A DNA stretch of 64,000 bases, from contig NZ_CP171821.2 of the NCBI RefSeq assembly GCF_028401415.2, forward strand, positions 4,092,001 to 4,156,000. The letters run 5' to 3'. The translations under genes were made by a program, and so were the position numbers. The notes under the pieces were generated by a model. The model did not search any database, was not told where the DNA came from, and saw nothing but the letters and a program-made list of their open reading frames with translations. The first letter of the stretch is position 1. Each line of letters starts with the position of its first letter. Shown in pieces: positions 43,805-52,931 of the stretch. The stretch comes from Glaciecola sp028401415. Its GTDB lineage: Bacteria > Pseudomonadota > Gammaproteobacteria > Enterobacterales > Alteromonadaceae.

Positions 43805-44506
43805 GTGCAGACTCTGAATAAAATAAACTACGCTCCCTTATATGAGAGTATTGGTCATGTATTTAACGACATCTCCTTATTAGAGCAGGCTCTAACGCAT
43901 AGAAGTGCAGGAAAGCGTCACAACGAGCGACTCGAATTCTTGGGTGACGCCGTGTTGGGCATGTGCATTGCAGATTCCTTGTATGAAAAATTTCCAGAGC
44001 AGCCCGAGGGTACACTAACGCGTATGCGGTCAAATTTGGTTAAGGGCGCGACGCTGGCCGACATTGCGCGTGAGTTAAATATCGGTGGCCTTTTAAAATT
44101 AGGCTCTGGCGAAATGAAAAGCGGTGGTCATCGCCGAGACTCCATATTGGCAGATTGTGTTGAAGCATTGCTGGGTGCTATTTATCTGGAATCTGGTATT
44201 GATGCGGTTAGGGGAGTCATTGCTAAGTTATACAAAGAGAGAATTGAGCAGTTAGACCCTAATGTACAAATAAAAGACAGCAAGACTCAACTACAGGAAT
44301 ACCTACAGTCGCGAAGGCTAGAGCTACCGGCTTACAACGTGGTTAAAGTGACGGGTAAAGACCATGCTCAGACCTTTACCGTATCTTGCGATGTGCATGA
44401 ACTTCAACTAAATGCGCAGGCCATCGGAAAAAGTCGCAGGATAGCTGAGCAAAAAGCGGCACATTTGATAATCGAAAAACTATCAACCGAGAAACACCCA
44501 AAATGA
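43805..44506 (+). CDS. rnc: Ribonuclease III
   Basis: RNase III cleaves double-stranded RNA in rRNA and mRNA processing. The 233-residue protein has the signature ERLEFLGDAVLG at residues 41-52 in its catalytic domain and a C-terminal dsRNA-binding domain (DSKTQLQEYLQSR, then GKSRRIAEQKAAHLII). The start is GTG at 43805; the ribosome site is weak. The stop overlaps the era start, as in E. coli. The long palindrome at 6076-6232 would be a plausible substrate if transcribed. Confidence 0.96.
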   Translation: MQTLNKINYAPLYESIGHVFNDISLLEQALTHRSAGKRHNERLEFLGDAVLGMCIADSLYEKFPEQPEGTLTRMRSNLVKGATLADIARELNIGGLLKLGSGEMKSGGHRRDSILADCVEALLGAIYLESGIDAVRGVIAKLYKERIEQLDPNVQIKDSKTQLQEYLQSRRLELPAYNVVKVTGKDHAQTFTVSCDVHELQLNAQAIGKSRRIAEQKAAHLIIEKLSTEKHPK

Positions 44507-45408
44507 TCAATACACACAGCGGTATGGTAGCAATAGTAGGGCGACCAAATGTTGGTAAGTCTACTATTTTAAATGCCATTCTCGGGCAAAAAGTGAGTAT
44601 CACCTCGCGCAAGCCGCAAACGACTCGTCATCGTATAATGGGTATAGACACGCAAGATAACAAACAAGCAGTTTATGTTGATACACCGGGTCTTCACATT
44701 GAAGAAAAACGCGCCATAAATCGCCTAATGAATCGAGCAGCTGCAAGCTCTTTAGGTGATGTGTTTTTGGTGCTGTTTGTGGTGGAGGGAACGCGTTGGA
44801 CTGAGGACGACGAGCTAGTCCTGACTAAGATCAAGCAGTCGGGACTCCCATGTTGGTTGGTAGTGAATAAGATTGACAAAGTAGAGCCGCAATCGCTTTT
44901 GCTGGAAACCTTGCAAACGCTGAGTGAGAAACACGATTTTGACAATATACTGCCCATTTCAGCGAAGCAGGGGAAACAAATAGAAAATCTTCGGCAACTC
45001 ATTTTGTCCAAGCTGCCAATCAGTGAGTTTTATTTCCCTGAAGACTATATCACGGACCGTTCTAGCCGCTTTATGGCGGCAGAGATCATTCGCGAAAAGT
45101 TAATGCGTTTTACAGGTGATGAGCTTCCTTATTCTGTTACGGTAGAAATTGAGCAGTTTAAACTAACCGCTAATGGTATATACCATATTCATGGCTTGAT
45201 TTTGGTAGAAAGAGAAAGTCAAAAACGTATGGTAATCGGTAAAGGCGGTCAGCATCTAAAAACCATAGGCGCTGAAGCACGCAAAGACATGGAGGCGCTT
45301 TTTGACAACAAGGTGTTTCTCGAATTATGGGTGAAAGTGAAGTCTGGCTGGGCAGATGATGAAAGAGCGCTAAGATCCTTAGGGTACGATAGCGATTATA
45401 AGCGCTGA
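44503..45408 (+). CDS. era: GTPase Era
   Basis: Era is an essential GTPase that binds 16S rRNA and helps assemble the 30S subunit. The 301-residue protein has G1 GRPNVGKST at residues 13-21, G3 DTPGLH, G4 NKID, and a C-terminal KH domain (MVIGKGGQHLKTIGAEARKDME). It overlaps rnc in an ATGA junction. The usual next gene is recO; here pdxH follows 55 bases later. Confidence 0.97.
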   Translation: MINTHSGMVAIVGRPNVGKSTILNAILGQKVSITSRKPQTTRHRIMGIDTQDNKQAVYVDTPGLHIEEKRAINRLMNRAAASSLGDVFLVLFVVEGTRWTEDDELVLTKIKQSGLPCWLVVNKIDKVEPQSLLLETLQTLSEKHDFDNILPISAKQGKQIENLRQLILSKLPISEFYFPEDYITDRSSRFMAAEIIREKLMRFTGDELPYSVTVEIEQFKLTANGIYHIHGLILVERESQKRMVIGKGGQHLKTIGAEARKDMEALFDNKVFLELWVKVKSGWADDERALRSLGYDSDYKR

Positions 45409-45463
45409 GCTTACATTCTTATGCTTGAGCTAAATATGTGTTGGTGATGAACTAGGTGATGGT

Positions 45464-46105
45464 ATGAAAGCACTGCATGAGTTTCGAAAAGAATATACGC
45501 TTGGCCGACTGACCGAGGAACAATTGACCAAAGCACCAATCGACTTATTTCGAACGTGGCTACAGGATGCTATTGACGCCAATTTACCTGACCCAAACGC
45601 AATGACGGTGGCAACAGTTGATGCAAACGGGCGTCCATCACAGCGCATTGTGCTGCTCAAAGATGTTTCGGATGACGGTTTTGTGTTTTATACCAACCTA
45701 GGGAGTAATAAAGCAAAAGATTTAGCTAAAACACCAGCGATATCAATCCACTTCCCATGGTATTTTTTGGAGCGACAGGTTAGCGTACAAGGCACAGCGC
45801 AAAGACTCACCAGAGCACAAGAAGCAAGCTACTTTTTGTCTCGACCAAAAGAGAGTCAACTTGGTGCATGGGCCTCGCAGCAAAGCCGCCCCATTTCGAC
45901 GCGAGAGCTACTGCTTACTCAGTTTCATCAAATGAAAGAGAAATTTGCAAAAGGTGATATACCGTTACCAGACTTTTGGGGTGGATATTTGGTGAAACCT
46001 CATAGAATAGAGTTTTGGCAAGGTGGCGAGCATAGGCTTCATGACCGTTTTGAGTATATGCGACAAGAAGATAACTCATGGACCACTCAACGATTAATGC
46101 CCTAG
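45464..46105 (+). CDS. pdxH: Pyridoxine/pyridoxamine 5'-phosphate oxidase
   Basis: PdxH oxidises pyridoxine or pyridoxamine phosphate to pyridoxal phosphate with FMN. The 213-residue protein (E. coli 218) contains MTVATVDANGRPSQRIVLLKD, FYTNLGSNKAKDL, HFPWYFLERQVSVQG, FWGGYLVKPHRIEFWQG, and ends TTQRLMP. It lies directly after era, the place where recO and pdxJ usually stand. GlyA and SerB, also in this window, depend on or feed the same pyridoxal/serine chemistry, but no operon link is seen. Confidence 0.96.
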   Translation: MKALHEFRKEYTLGRLTEEQLTKAPIDLFRTWLQDAIDANLPDPNAMTVATVDANGRPSQRIVLLKDVSDDGFVFYTNLGSNKAKDLAKTPAISIHFPWYFLERQVSVQGTAQRLTRAQEASYFLSRPKESQLGAWASQQSRPISTRELLLTQFHQMKEKFAKGDIPLPDFWGGYLVKPHRIEFWQGGEHRLHDRFEYMRQEDNSWTTQRLMP

Positions 46106-46152
46106 CAAGGCCGTTGTTATGCCGGTTTACCAGCACATGATTAATTGTGACA

Positions 46153-46965
46153 ATGATTGATAGCCATTGTCATATTGACCTTCCTGCATTCGATAAGGAT
46201 CGCGACGAAGTCATTAGAAGCGCCCAAGCGAATGGCGTTTCCAGAATCTTGGTACCCGGCTTAGATTTCACTCAAGTCCAAAAACTGCTTGTTCTCAAGA
46301 AAACCTTCCCCCTGTTGGATATTGCGGCAGGCTTTCACCCTTATTATCTAGACGCGATAGGCGAAGAGAATTTTGAATCACAACTAGGCTTGATGAGCGA
46401 TTGGATAGCTCAACATATTGCGCATATAGTCGCCATCGGTGAGTTTGGTATGGACGGCAGTTTGAGATTGAATAAGGCATTCCAGGAGCGAGTCTTTGTT
46501 AGTCAGCTCAGACTAGCTTCTGCTTACAAATTACCCGTGATTTTGCATCATAGGCAATCCCATAACGATCTGATACGTTTGTTAAAGCAAGAGAAATTTG
46601 GCTACGGCGGCGTCGTTCATGCATTTTCAGGCAGCGAGCAAATAGCGCAAACATATATTGATATGGGATTTTGTCTGGGTGTAGGAGGCACTATTACCTA
46701 TCCTCGAGGCGCTAAGACTCGCCTGACACTTGCAAAGGTATCTGTAAATGCATTAATGCTGGAGACAGACGCTCCTGATATGCCGATTTATGGTTATCAA
46801 GGCCAGCGTAATACGCCACAACGTTTGGGTTTAATTGCAGATGCAATAGCCGATGTTATGCAGATGGCGCGTTCTGAGCTAGTTGAAGTAACGACGGCAA
46901 ACTATCTGCGCGTGTTTTCTTCTGGGCCATCGTGGGCATCAGCGAGTCCATCCGAATTAAGATAG
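46153..46965 (+). CDS. TatD family metal-dependent hydrolase
   Basis: A 270-residue TIM-barrel hydrolase of the TatD family, likely a 3'-5' nuclease or related phosphoesterase. Metal ligands are visible in MIDSHCHIDLPAFD (His5 and His7), then VAIGEFGMD (Glu), PVILHHRQS (His), GVVHAFSGS (His) and MLETDAPDMP (Asp). A GTG two codons upstream (46147) is an alternative start; neither has a clear ribosome site. Its last 64 bases overlap the convergent ytjB gene. Confidence 0.9.
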   Translation: MIDSHCHIDLPAFDKDRDEVIRSAQANGVSRILVPGLDFTQVQKLLVLKKTFPLLDIAAGFHPYYLDAIGEENFESQLGLMSDWIAQHIAHIVAIGEFGMDGSLRLNKAFQERVFVSQLRLASAYKLPVILHHRQSHNDLIRLLKQEKFGYGGVVHAFSGSEQIAQTYIDMGFCLGVGGTITYPRGAKTRLTLAKVSVNALMLETDAPDMPIYGYQGQRNTPQRLGLIADAIADVMQMARSELVEVTTANYLRVFSSGPSWASASPSELR

Positions 46966-47513
46966 CTGTATTTAAATTTATAGAAAAATCGCGTTAGCAA
47001 CACGCTAATGATAATCGTCATCACGATGGTCAGTATGCTTTGCGATAGCTGGTTGCGATTAAATTCCTGATGATGCTCGGTGATCTCATCTCTATTCAAG
47101 ATAAGCTTTATATAACCTAAGGTGGTGTTATCAAGTACAATGTCTTCAACAAAAACAAGGGGCTCATATTGCTTTTCTGACATCATTTCAATGACGGAAA
47201 AACGATTATCCTCATCCGATAGCTTAACGCCCATCTGATCAAATACTACTGCGCCTTCAATGAACATACCGCTATTTAGCATATCAATATACTGATTGAG
47301 TGCTACATTGTCTTTATCAGACATAGGCTGCGACAATAGTTTTGCTGCTTGCAGGGTTAAGCTTCGCCCTAATTGCTCAGATTCAATTTCATACCATTGC
47401 TGAGCACTTTTCGCATGCATAATGTATAAATTAATCGCAATCGCCACGCTACACACGAGCAAAACTAAGCTAGATAAGCGTTTGAATATTGACTTATTAT
47501 GCTGCGTGATCAC
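46902..47513 (-). CDS. YtjB/Smp-like membrane protein
   Basis: This 203-residue protein has an N-terminal membrane span (SLVLLVCSVAIAINLYIM), a periplasmic domain of about 130 residues (SEQLGRSLTLQAAKLLSQPM, NSGMFIEGAVVFDQMGVKLSD, LGYIKLILNRDEI) and a second span near the C-terminus (ILTIVMTIIISVLLTRFF), the layout of the YtjB/Smp (AhpA) family. Divergence from serB supports this, since E. coli ytjB is also divergent from serB. The frame extends to a TTG at 47615, but the GTG at 47513 gives a family-like N-terminus. Its 3' end overlaps the tatD-like gene. Confidence 0.78.
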   Translation of the reverse strand: MITQHNKSIFKRLSSLVLLVCSVAIAINLYIMHAKSAQQWYEIESEQLGRSLTLQAAKLLSQPMSDKDNVALNQYIDMLNSGMFIEGAVVFDQMGVKLSDEDNRFSVIEMMSEKQYEPLVFVEDIVLDNTTLGYIKLILNRDEITEHHQEFNRNQLSQSILTIVMTIIISVLLTRFFYKFKYSYLNSDGLADAHDGPEENTRR

Positions 47514-47638
47514 CGTTGCCAAAGTAGGCTGTGTCCTTCCATTGTATTTGTCATAAGACCTCAGACCGTAACGGAAAATCCAATTTTTGCCAAGATAAAT
47601 AATAAACAAAGACAAACACGCTCTAGTTTACTCTATTT

Positions 47639-47738
47639 AATCTCAACTCGGGATAAGCGATAGTGCAAATGTTTGTTTTAACGATGTATTTAATAAATTA
47701 TCACTACTTGGCGCTGTCGCTTATCCCGAGTTGAGGTT
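47639..47738. mobile_element. MITE-like element family B, copy 1
   Basis: A 100-bp element with inverted terminal repeats AATCTCAACTCGGGATAAGC (left) and GCTTATCCCGAGTTGAGGTT (right). It is flanked by a 4-bp direct repeat ATTT (47635-47638 and 47739-47742). Its sequence matches the reverse complement of the copy at 55985-56088 over most of its length. There is no ORF. It lies in the promoter region between divergent ytjB and serB, 54 bases before the serB start. Confidence 0.88.
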
Positions 47739-47791
47739 ATTTATCAAATCGGTATGATTGCACTCCCTGTTCTCGATTGTAGTTAAATTGC

Positions 47792-48904
47792 ATGCTTTAC
47801 GCACACACCATAGCCAACACATCGCTTTGTCAGCAACGGGATATTGCAAAAGACACTGACGCCTTCGATAGTAACGCGGTGTTGTTAACCTGCTTATCAA
47901 ACGGCGCAGAGGTCTTTGTGGATGTTCTAGCTAACGAAGATAAATGGCTTCTTCCCGTTTCTTTGGGTAGTGCAGCATCATGCACTGTAATTCAAGCAGC
48001 TGCACCAAATATAAACACTGACAACCTAAGTGCAGTATTGTCGCTTGCGGGTGAAAGCATCTCTTTTGGAGCGATTTCACAAATATTACGCGCCTTATTC
48101 GGTAATGAAACTTTATTTATGTTGAAGTTAAACCCCTTGTGCGAAAAATTTGGTAACACAGCGGTCGATGTCTGGGCAGACGCAAAAACACTTGTGAGCA
48201 TCAATCCTCATATCAGAGCGCAGCTGTCGCAAGAACATCGTATAGACATTATTCGTAAAGCAAATGCCAAACTTCATGAGCCTGGCTTGTTGGTGATGGA
48301 TATGGATAGCACGGTCATCGCAATGGAGTGTATCGATGAAATTGCAGGTCTAGCGGGTGTGAAAGAGCAAGTGTCTGCAGTGACTGAGCGTGCTATGCGA
48401 GGCGAGATTCCGTTTACGCAAAGTTTACACGACCGCGTCGCATGTTTAGAGGGCGTAAAAGCCTCAGATTTACTGACCATTCGCAAACGCATACCTTATA
48501 TGCCAGGCTTTATCAAAAGTATGCTCATTCTTAAAGCGTTTGGATGGCGACTGATTATTGCGTCTGGAGGATTCACCTTCTTTGCTAACTATGTAAAACA
48601 AAGCGCCGATCTGGATGATGCCTTTAGCAATGACTTAGAAATTGTTGATGGCACGCTAACAGGTAAAGTAAAAGGAAAAGTGGTTGATGGTCAAGAAAAA
48701 GCCAATATCCTTTTGCACTGCAAACAGAAGTTTAAAATAAGTGAAATGCAAACGGTTGCGATTGGCGATGGTGCGAACGATTTAATGATGATGGCCAAGG
48801 CAGGCACTTCAGTCGCCTTTCGAGCAAAAGCTACCGTCGAAGAGAAAGCCGATAGTGCGATTTTTCACTGCGGTTTTGAAGGGCTTTTGTACGCTCTAAA
48901 CTAA
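47792..48904 (+). CDS. serB: Phosphoserine phosphatase
   Basis: SerB removes phosphate from phosphoserine in the last step of serine synthesis. The 370-residue protein is a HAD phosphatase: the nucleophile motif DMDST is at residues 170-174, followed by ECIDEIAGLAGV, RMRGEIPFTQSL-type helix residues (here ERAMRGEIPFTQSL), IASGGFTFFA as motif 2, and GDGANDLMMMAKAG as motif 4. The N-terminal 165 residues are longer than in E. coli SerB (322 residues) and probably form an ACT-like regulatory domain. A family A MITE end lies right after the stop. Confidence 0.95.
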   Translation: MLYAHTIANTSLCQQRDIAKDTDAFDSNAVLLTCLSNGAEVFVDVLANEDKWLLPVSLGSAASCTVIQAAAPNINTDNLSAVLSLAGESISFGAISQILRALFGNETLFMLKLNPLCEKFGNTAVDVWADAKTLVSINPHIRAQLSQEHRIDIIRKANAKLHEPGLLVMDMDSTVIAMECIDEIAGLAGVKEQVSAVTERAMRGEIPFTQSLHDRVACLEGVKASDLLTIRKRIPYMPGFIKSMLILKAFGWRLIIASGGFTFFANYVKQSADLDDAFSNDLEIVDGTLTGKVKGKVVDGQEKANILLHCKQKFKISEMQTVAIGDGANDLMMMAKAGTSVAFRAKATVEEKADSAIFHCGFEGLLYALN

Positions 48905-48906
48905 AT

Positions 48907-48938
48907 AACCTGAATCCTGTTTAAGGAATAGTGCAAGC
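48907..48938 (+). repeat. Solo end of MITE family A
   Basis: A run of 32 bases starting AACCTGAATCCTGTTTAAGG matches the reverse complement of the right terminus of the family A copies at 34066-34261 and 63496-63690 with one mismatch. The match stops abruptly where the rest of the element would begin. It lies 3 bases after the serB stop and just before the end of the convergent PilZ gene. Confidence 0.82.
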
Positions 48939-48949
48939 CCTACCAAAAG

Positions 48950-51421
48950 TTATTGGTAGCGCATCCTAACTTCATCCGAGATCTCGGTTAAAAAGATGCA
49001 ACCTGCAATATCCCACATTTTTTCTTCAAAATGCGTGGCTTTGTGAATGGCGTATTGTCCCAGATAAAACAATTCGTGCTCGACCTTTTCAAGGTCTGGC
49101 TTTAACGCTTTATTTATGGTGACCTTGAAGGCATAAAACGCACCATTGTGCTTGGCTTTTTGCATGAACTGCTGCTTCGCATGATGGGTTCGTAATTGAT
49201 AGTGCCAACGTGCGTTAATCTGGCTTACGCGACCGGTCTTATCAACTTTGCAGGCCAGGTATATTTCTGTGCTAATGGGCTTTGGATCTATCCTTAATAG
49301 TTTTAATGCTTGTTTTACAAAGGGTTCGGGTAAAGTATCATCTTGATATAGCCAACTTAAGTCTGTCGCAGTGCTGTCGTGCTGGTTATCGAGTATTTGC
49401 ATCCACTGTGCTCTGGGTGGATTAAGCGTGGTCATTGATGGCAGAAAACCTTGGGGCTTTTTTTCTACATAGGCACAAAACTGCGTGCTTGCGCGGGCAT
49501 GAATTGCCCGCAGAGCATGACTCATGCCGGGCATTGACTCTTCAGTGTTTATCGCGGGTAGGCGGTCGATGTTGCTGTCAATCAACTCTGCAAAAAACTG
49601 TTCCGCAATGCTATTTTCATCCTCTGAAACGGCCTCTAAATGCAATATATGCTTATCCGCGCTGCTGTGCTTGACCCTATAGTGTAAGTTGGTTAACTCA
49701 AAGTCTTGCGTTAAGCCTTGCAATTTAACAAAACTGACTTGCACTTTTGAATGAAGTCTGTGCATATAAGGCTCATTTAGCTCAAGCTTTAACCCGCTGA
49801 CTGAGACATCTTCGGTCACGCCTTCAATCACATGCAGCGAGGTTTTTACGAGTACGGAGGTTCTAAGTACATATCTAGTCTGGCGTCTAAGTTCGGTGGC
49901 TTTGTGCCTGAAGCTGTCAATCGCAAGCGGCGGTTTGTTGCGCGGATGTCCGAACACGCTCAATCGCTTTATAAAGTCTTTTTTCAACGCACGTTTTTGA
50001 TAGCTTTCTTGAGCATGTTGGTCGGTAATATCACTGACAGAAATCATCGATGTGATTGCACAAAGTCTTCCTTGCAGTCGCGGCGATGGTGGACGATTGA
50101 GTGCATCTATATCTTTGCTTATGCCATCTGGAACAGATGATGGATTGATGCCTTGACCGGCAACAACGTCAGAGAAGGTGAGTTTATAGACTCGCCAACT
50201 GACTTTTCGCGCGCCATAGGCTAAAAAAGTGTCCATTAACGCCATCTGAGATTCGAGCTCCTGCTGGGAGGCGCTGTAAAAATACACTTTATTATCTTTG
50301 ACATGATTAAAGCAGTACACCAACATCGATGCATGTGGGCTATCATCTTGCGCCAAAACGGTTATTCGCTCTTGATTAACGAGGTAGCCAAGCACCAGCT
50401 CCATCTTTTCAGTTTCCCAGTATTCTAAAATCTGCGCGCTATTGGAATTGGTGCTCACATACCTTGCTTGTGCTTTCCCTTGTGCATCTGTTTCTATAAA
50501 TACTGGTAGGGTTGGTGTATTGTTGGCAAAGCTTTGCTCATAGATTTTGCTTGATACCGCCATTTCTACATTATCTAAATTCACTTTATAACGACGCTTA
50601 TACAAGCTTAGAAGCTGACTTATATAAGCATCAAGCAGGTGGCCGCTTTGAACAGTGCTTCTGCTGGGGTCGTTTGTCATCATAGGTGCGTCTGCACGCT
50701 TTAGATGAATTTGAGTCTTAACGTGGCTACCACTGACACCAAGCACGTGGTAGCTAAACGGCGTCTTGTTAATTTTGCTGTCTCTGTCGGCAGAGCGGAA
50801 AATAATTGAGACGCGTTGTTGAGCTTTTAATAGCTTAAGCTCAGACGCCTCCTTTAGGCGTATTTTCAAACCGTTGATGGATATATCCAACGTGGTTGCG
50901 TGCACGCTTGTATTGTCCTCAAAGAACAGCTCTATTGGCGTGACATAGTTCAAGCGCTCTTCAATTCTAACCGGGTAATTCAACAATGCCTGACACGCTG
51001 TCACATATTGCTGTTGAGGCAGTGATATTTCGCTATGCGCCATCGCTGGAATAAGAGCTTGTTGCTCAAATCGCTGCTTTTCAGAAATGGCGAAGTCTTG
51101 CATTCCCCCGTATACCGCAAAGTTATACAGTCCGTATCGCTTGATCAGTTTTTCGAAATGCAGAATACCGTTAAGATGCAAAAAATGTTCGATACCTTGA
51201 AAGCTGTATAGCCTGCATTCGTCTTTTACTTTGCTTCTAAAATCAATCACCCGAATGCAAGGCTTTGCTAATCGCTTCGCCTCCATTTTGATTAAAAATC
51301 GAGTCTCGTTGCTCAAGCGTTGTGTACGCCGCTTCAATTCGACATCAAAATTGCTTTGATTGACTAAGGGTGTGAGTGAGTGAATGATGTCTGTATAGGG
51401 GACAAGGTCTGGACTCATCAT
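48950..51421 (-). CDS. Large protein with two PilZ domains
   Basis: An 823-residue protein with two PilZ c-di-GMP-binding motifs. The first has RIEER at 152-156 and DISING at 179-184; the second has RRQTR at 512-516 and DVSVSG at 538-543, each matching the RxxxR...[D/N]xSxxG signature. No membrane span or signal peptide is seen. The N-terminal 150 residues and the about 320 residues between and after the domains (for example YFYSASQQELESQMAL) have no recognised family. It therefore probably senses c-di-GMP, but its output is unknown. It is divergent from radA and convergent with serB. Confidence 0.8.
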   Translation of the reverse strand: MMSPDLVPYTDIIHSLTPLVNQSNFDVELKRRTQRLSNETRFLIKMEAKRLAKPCIRVIDFRSKVKDECRLYSFQGIEHFLHLNGILHFEKLIKRYGLYNFAVYGGMQDFAISEKQRFEQQALIPAMAHSEISLPQQQYVTACQALLNYPVRIEERLNYVTPIELFFEDNTSVHATTLDISINGLKIRLKEASELKLLKAQQRVSIIFRSADRDSKINKTPFSYHVLGVSGSHVKTQIHLKRADAPMMTNDPSRSTVQSGHLLDAYISQLLSLYKRRYKVNLDNVEMAVSSKIYEQSFANNTPTLPVFIETDAQGKAQARYVSTNSNSAQILEYWETEKMELVLGYLVNQERITVLAQDDSPHASMLVYCFNHVKDNKVYFYSASQQELESQMALMDTFLAYGARKVSWRVYKLTFSDVVAGQGINPSSVPDGISKDIDALNRPPSPRLQGRLCAITSMISVSDITDQHAQESYQKRALKKDFIKRLSVFGHPRNKPPLAIDSFRHKATELRRQTRYVLRTSVLVKTSLHVIEGVTEDVSVSGLKLELNEPYMHRLHSKVQVSFVKLQGLTQDFELTNLHYRVKHSSADKHILHLEAVSEDENSIAEQFFAELIDSNIDRLPAINTEESMPGMSHALRAIHARASTQFCAYVEKKPQGFLPSMTTLNPPRAQWMQILDNQHDSTATDLSWLYQDDTLPEPFVKQALKLLRIDPKPISTEIYLACKVDKTGRVSQINARWHYQLRTHHAKQQFMQKAKHNGAFYAFKVTINKALKPDLEKVEHELFYLGQYAIHKATHFEEKMWDIAGCIFLTEISDEVRMRYQ

Positions 51422-51543
51422 GAATAAGATCAGCGCTCATAGGGTTAAACTGCTATATTGATAATGTATCGGAAAAATGATGAAAAACTGTAACAAACTC
51501 GCATCTTTGTATTTTTAACGAGACATGAGGTCATGGCATCAAT

Positions 51544-52908
51544 ATGGCAAAAAAGAAAACCGCATTCGTCTGTAGTGATTGTGGCAGTGAACATCCGCGT
51601 TGGCAAGGTCAGTGCAAAGATTGCCGCGCATGGAACACCTTGAGCGAGATTGTCTTACAAAGCAGTAATGAAGTTCAGAGTCAAGTTAGGAGCGGATTTG
51701 CGGGCGCGACAGCTGCTAAAATAGAAACCCTCAATCAGATTGACTTATCAGCATTACCTCGCTTTACTTCTGGCCTAAAGGAGCTCGACAGAGTATTGGG
51801 TGGCGGCATTGTCCCTGGCTCTGCAATACTGATTGGCGGCTCACCTGGCGCGGGGAAAAGTACGCTTCTTTTGCAGGTCATGTGTTACTTGGCACAAGGC
51901 TCAAGTGTGCTGTACGTTACCGGTGAGGAGTCACTTCAGCAGGTCGCGATGCGCGCTAAACGCCTGCAGCTTCCTGACGACAAACTGCAATTACTTAGTG
52001 AAACCAACGTAGACACCATCTGTCATCTGGCACTTCAAAATAAGCCAAATGTGATGGTGATTGACTCTATACAAGTAATGCATATGTCTGATATTAGCTC
52101 AGCGCCGGGCGGAGTATCTCAGGTAAGAGAGAGCGCCGCTGCATTAACCCGTTTTGCAAAGCAACATCATATCGCCATGTTCATTGTGGGTCATGTCACA
52201 AAAGACGGCTCTCTCGCCGGGCCCAAAGTGCTAGAGCACTGCATTGATTGTTCTATGATGCTTGAGGGTGAATCTGACGGACGCTTTAGAACGCTCAGAG
52301 GCATAAAGAATCGTTTTGGTGCAATTAATGAGCTAGGTGTATTTGCGATGACTGAAAAAGGCATGCAAGAAGTCTCAAATCCATCCGCAATATTTTTAAA
52401 TCGTCAGCAAGAACAATCTGCGGGCAGTATCGTCATGTCAGTGTGGGAGGGAACACGTCCCTTACTTGTCGAAATCCAAGCTCTCGTTGACTACAGTCAG
52501 ATATCTAATCCTCGACGAGTAGCGGTGGGGCTGGACCATAATCGACTCGCCATGTTGCTGGCCATTATGCATCGTCACGGGAATATACAAATGAACGACC
52601 AAGACGTGTTTGTAAATGTCGTGGGCGGTGTTAAAGTGAGCGAAACCAGTGCTGATTTGGCTGTCTTATTAGCCATGCTTTCGAGTTTTCGAAGCCGCAT
52701 ACTCCCTAAAGGCTTAATTGCCTTCGGTGAGGTTGGCTTATCTGGGGAAATTAGGCCAGTACCAAACGGTACTGACCGATTGACAGAAGCGGCTAAGCAT
52801 GGGTTTACCAAAGCTATCGTACCGAAAGCCAATCAGCCAAAAAAAGCAATCCAGGGAATAGAAGTGATAGCGTGTGCGCGATTATCTGAAGCCTTAGAGG
52901 CCATTTAA
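51544..52908 (+). CDS. radA: DNA repair protein RadA
   Basis: RadA is a RecA-like helicase that processes recombination intermediates. The 454-residue protein has the N-terminal zinc finger with Cys10, Cys13, Cys24 and Cys27, the Walker A box GGSPGAGKST at 98-107, the RadA-specific KNRFG motif (GIKNRFGAINELGVF) and a C-terminal Lon-protease-like domain (GVKVSETSADLAVLLAML, then GEVGLSGEIRPV). The likely ribosome site GAGG lies about 15 bases before the ATG. It is convergent with ettA. Confidence 0.96.
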   Translation: MAKKKTAFVCSDCGSEHPRWQGQCKDCRAWNTLSEIVLQSSNEVQSQVRSGFAGATAAKIETLNQIDLSALPRFTSGLKELDRVLGGGIVPGSAILIGGSPGAGKSTLLLQVMCYLAQGSSVLYVTGEESLQQVAMRAKRLQLPDDKLQLLSETNVDTICHLALQNKPNVMVIDSIQVMHMSDISSAPGGVSQVRESAAALTRFAKQHHIAMFIVGHVTKDGSLAGPKVLEHCIDCSMMLEGESDGRFRTLRGIKNRFGAINELGVFAMTEKGMQEVSNPSAIFLNRQQEQSAGSIVMSVWEGTRPLLVEIQALVDYSQISNPRRVAVGLDHNRLAMLLAIMHRHGNIQMNDQDVFVNVVGGVKVSETSADLAVLLAMLSSFRSRILPKGLIAFGEVGLSGEIRPVPNGTDRLTEAAKHGFTKAIVPKANQPKKAIQGIEVIACARLSEALEAI

Positions 52909-52931
52909 GCCTCTAAGCCAAGTATTCATTT

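Noticed and set aside
52894..52916. Inverted repeat at the end of radA as a terminator
   Set aside because: An 8-bp stem TTAGAGGC/GCCTCTAA is present, but no T-tract follows on either strand, so termination is not supported.
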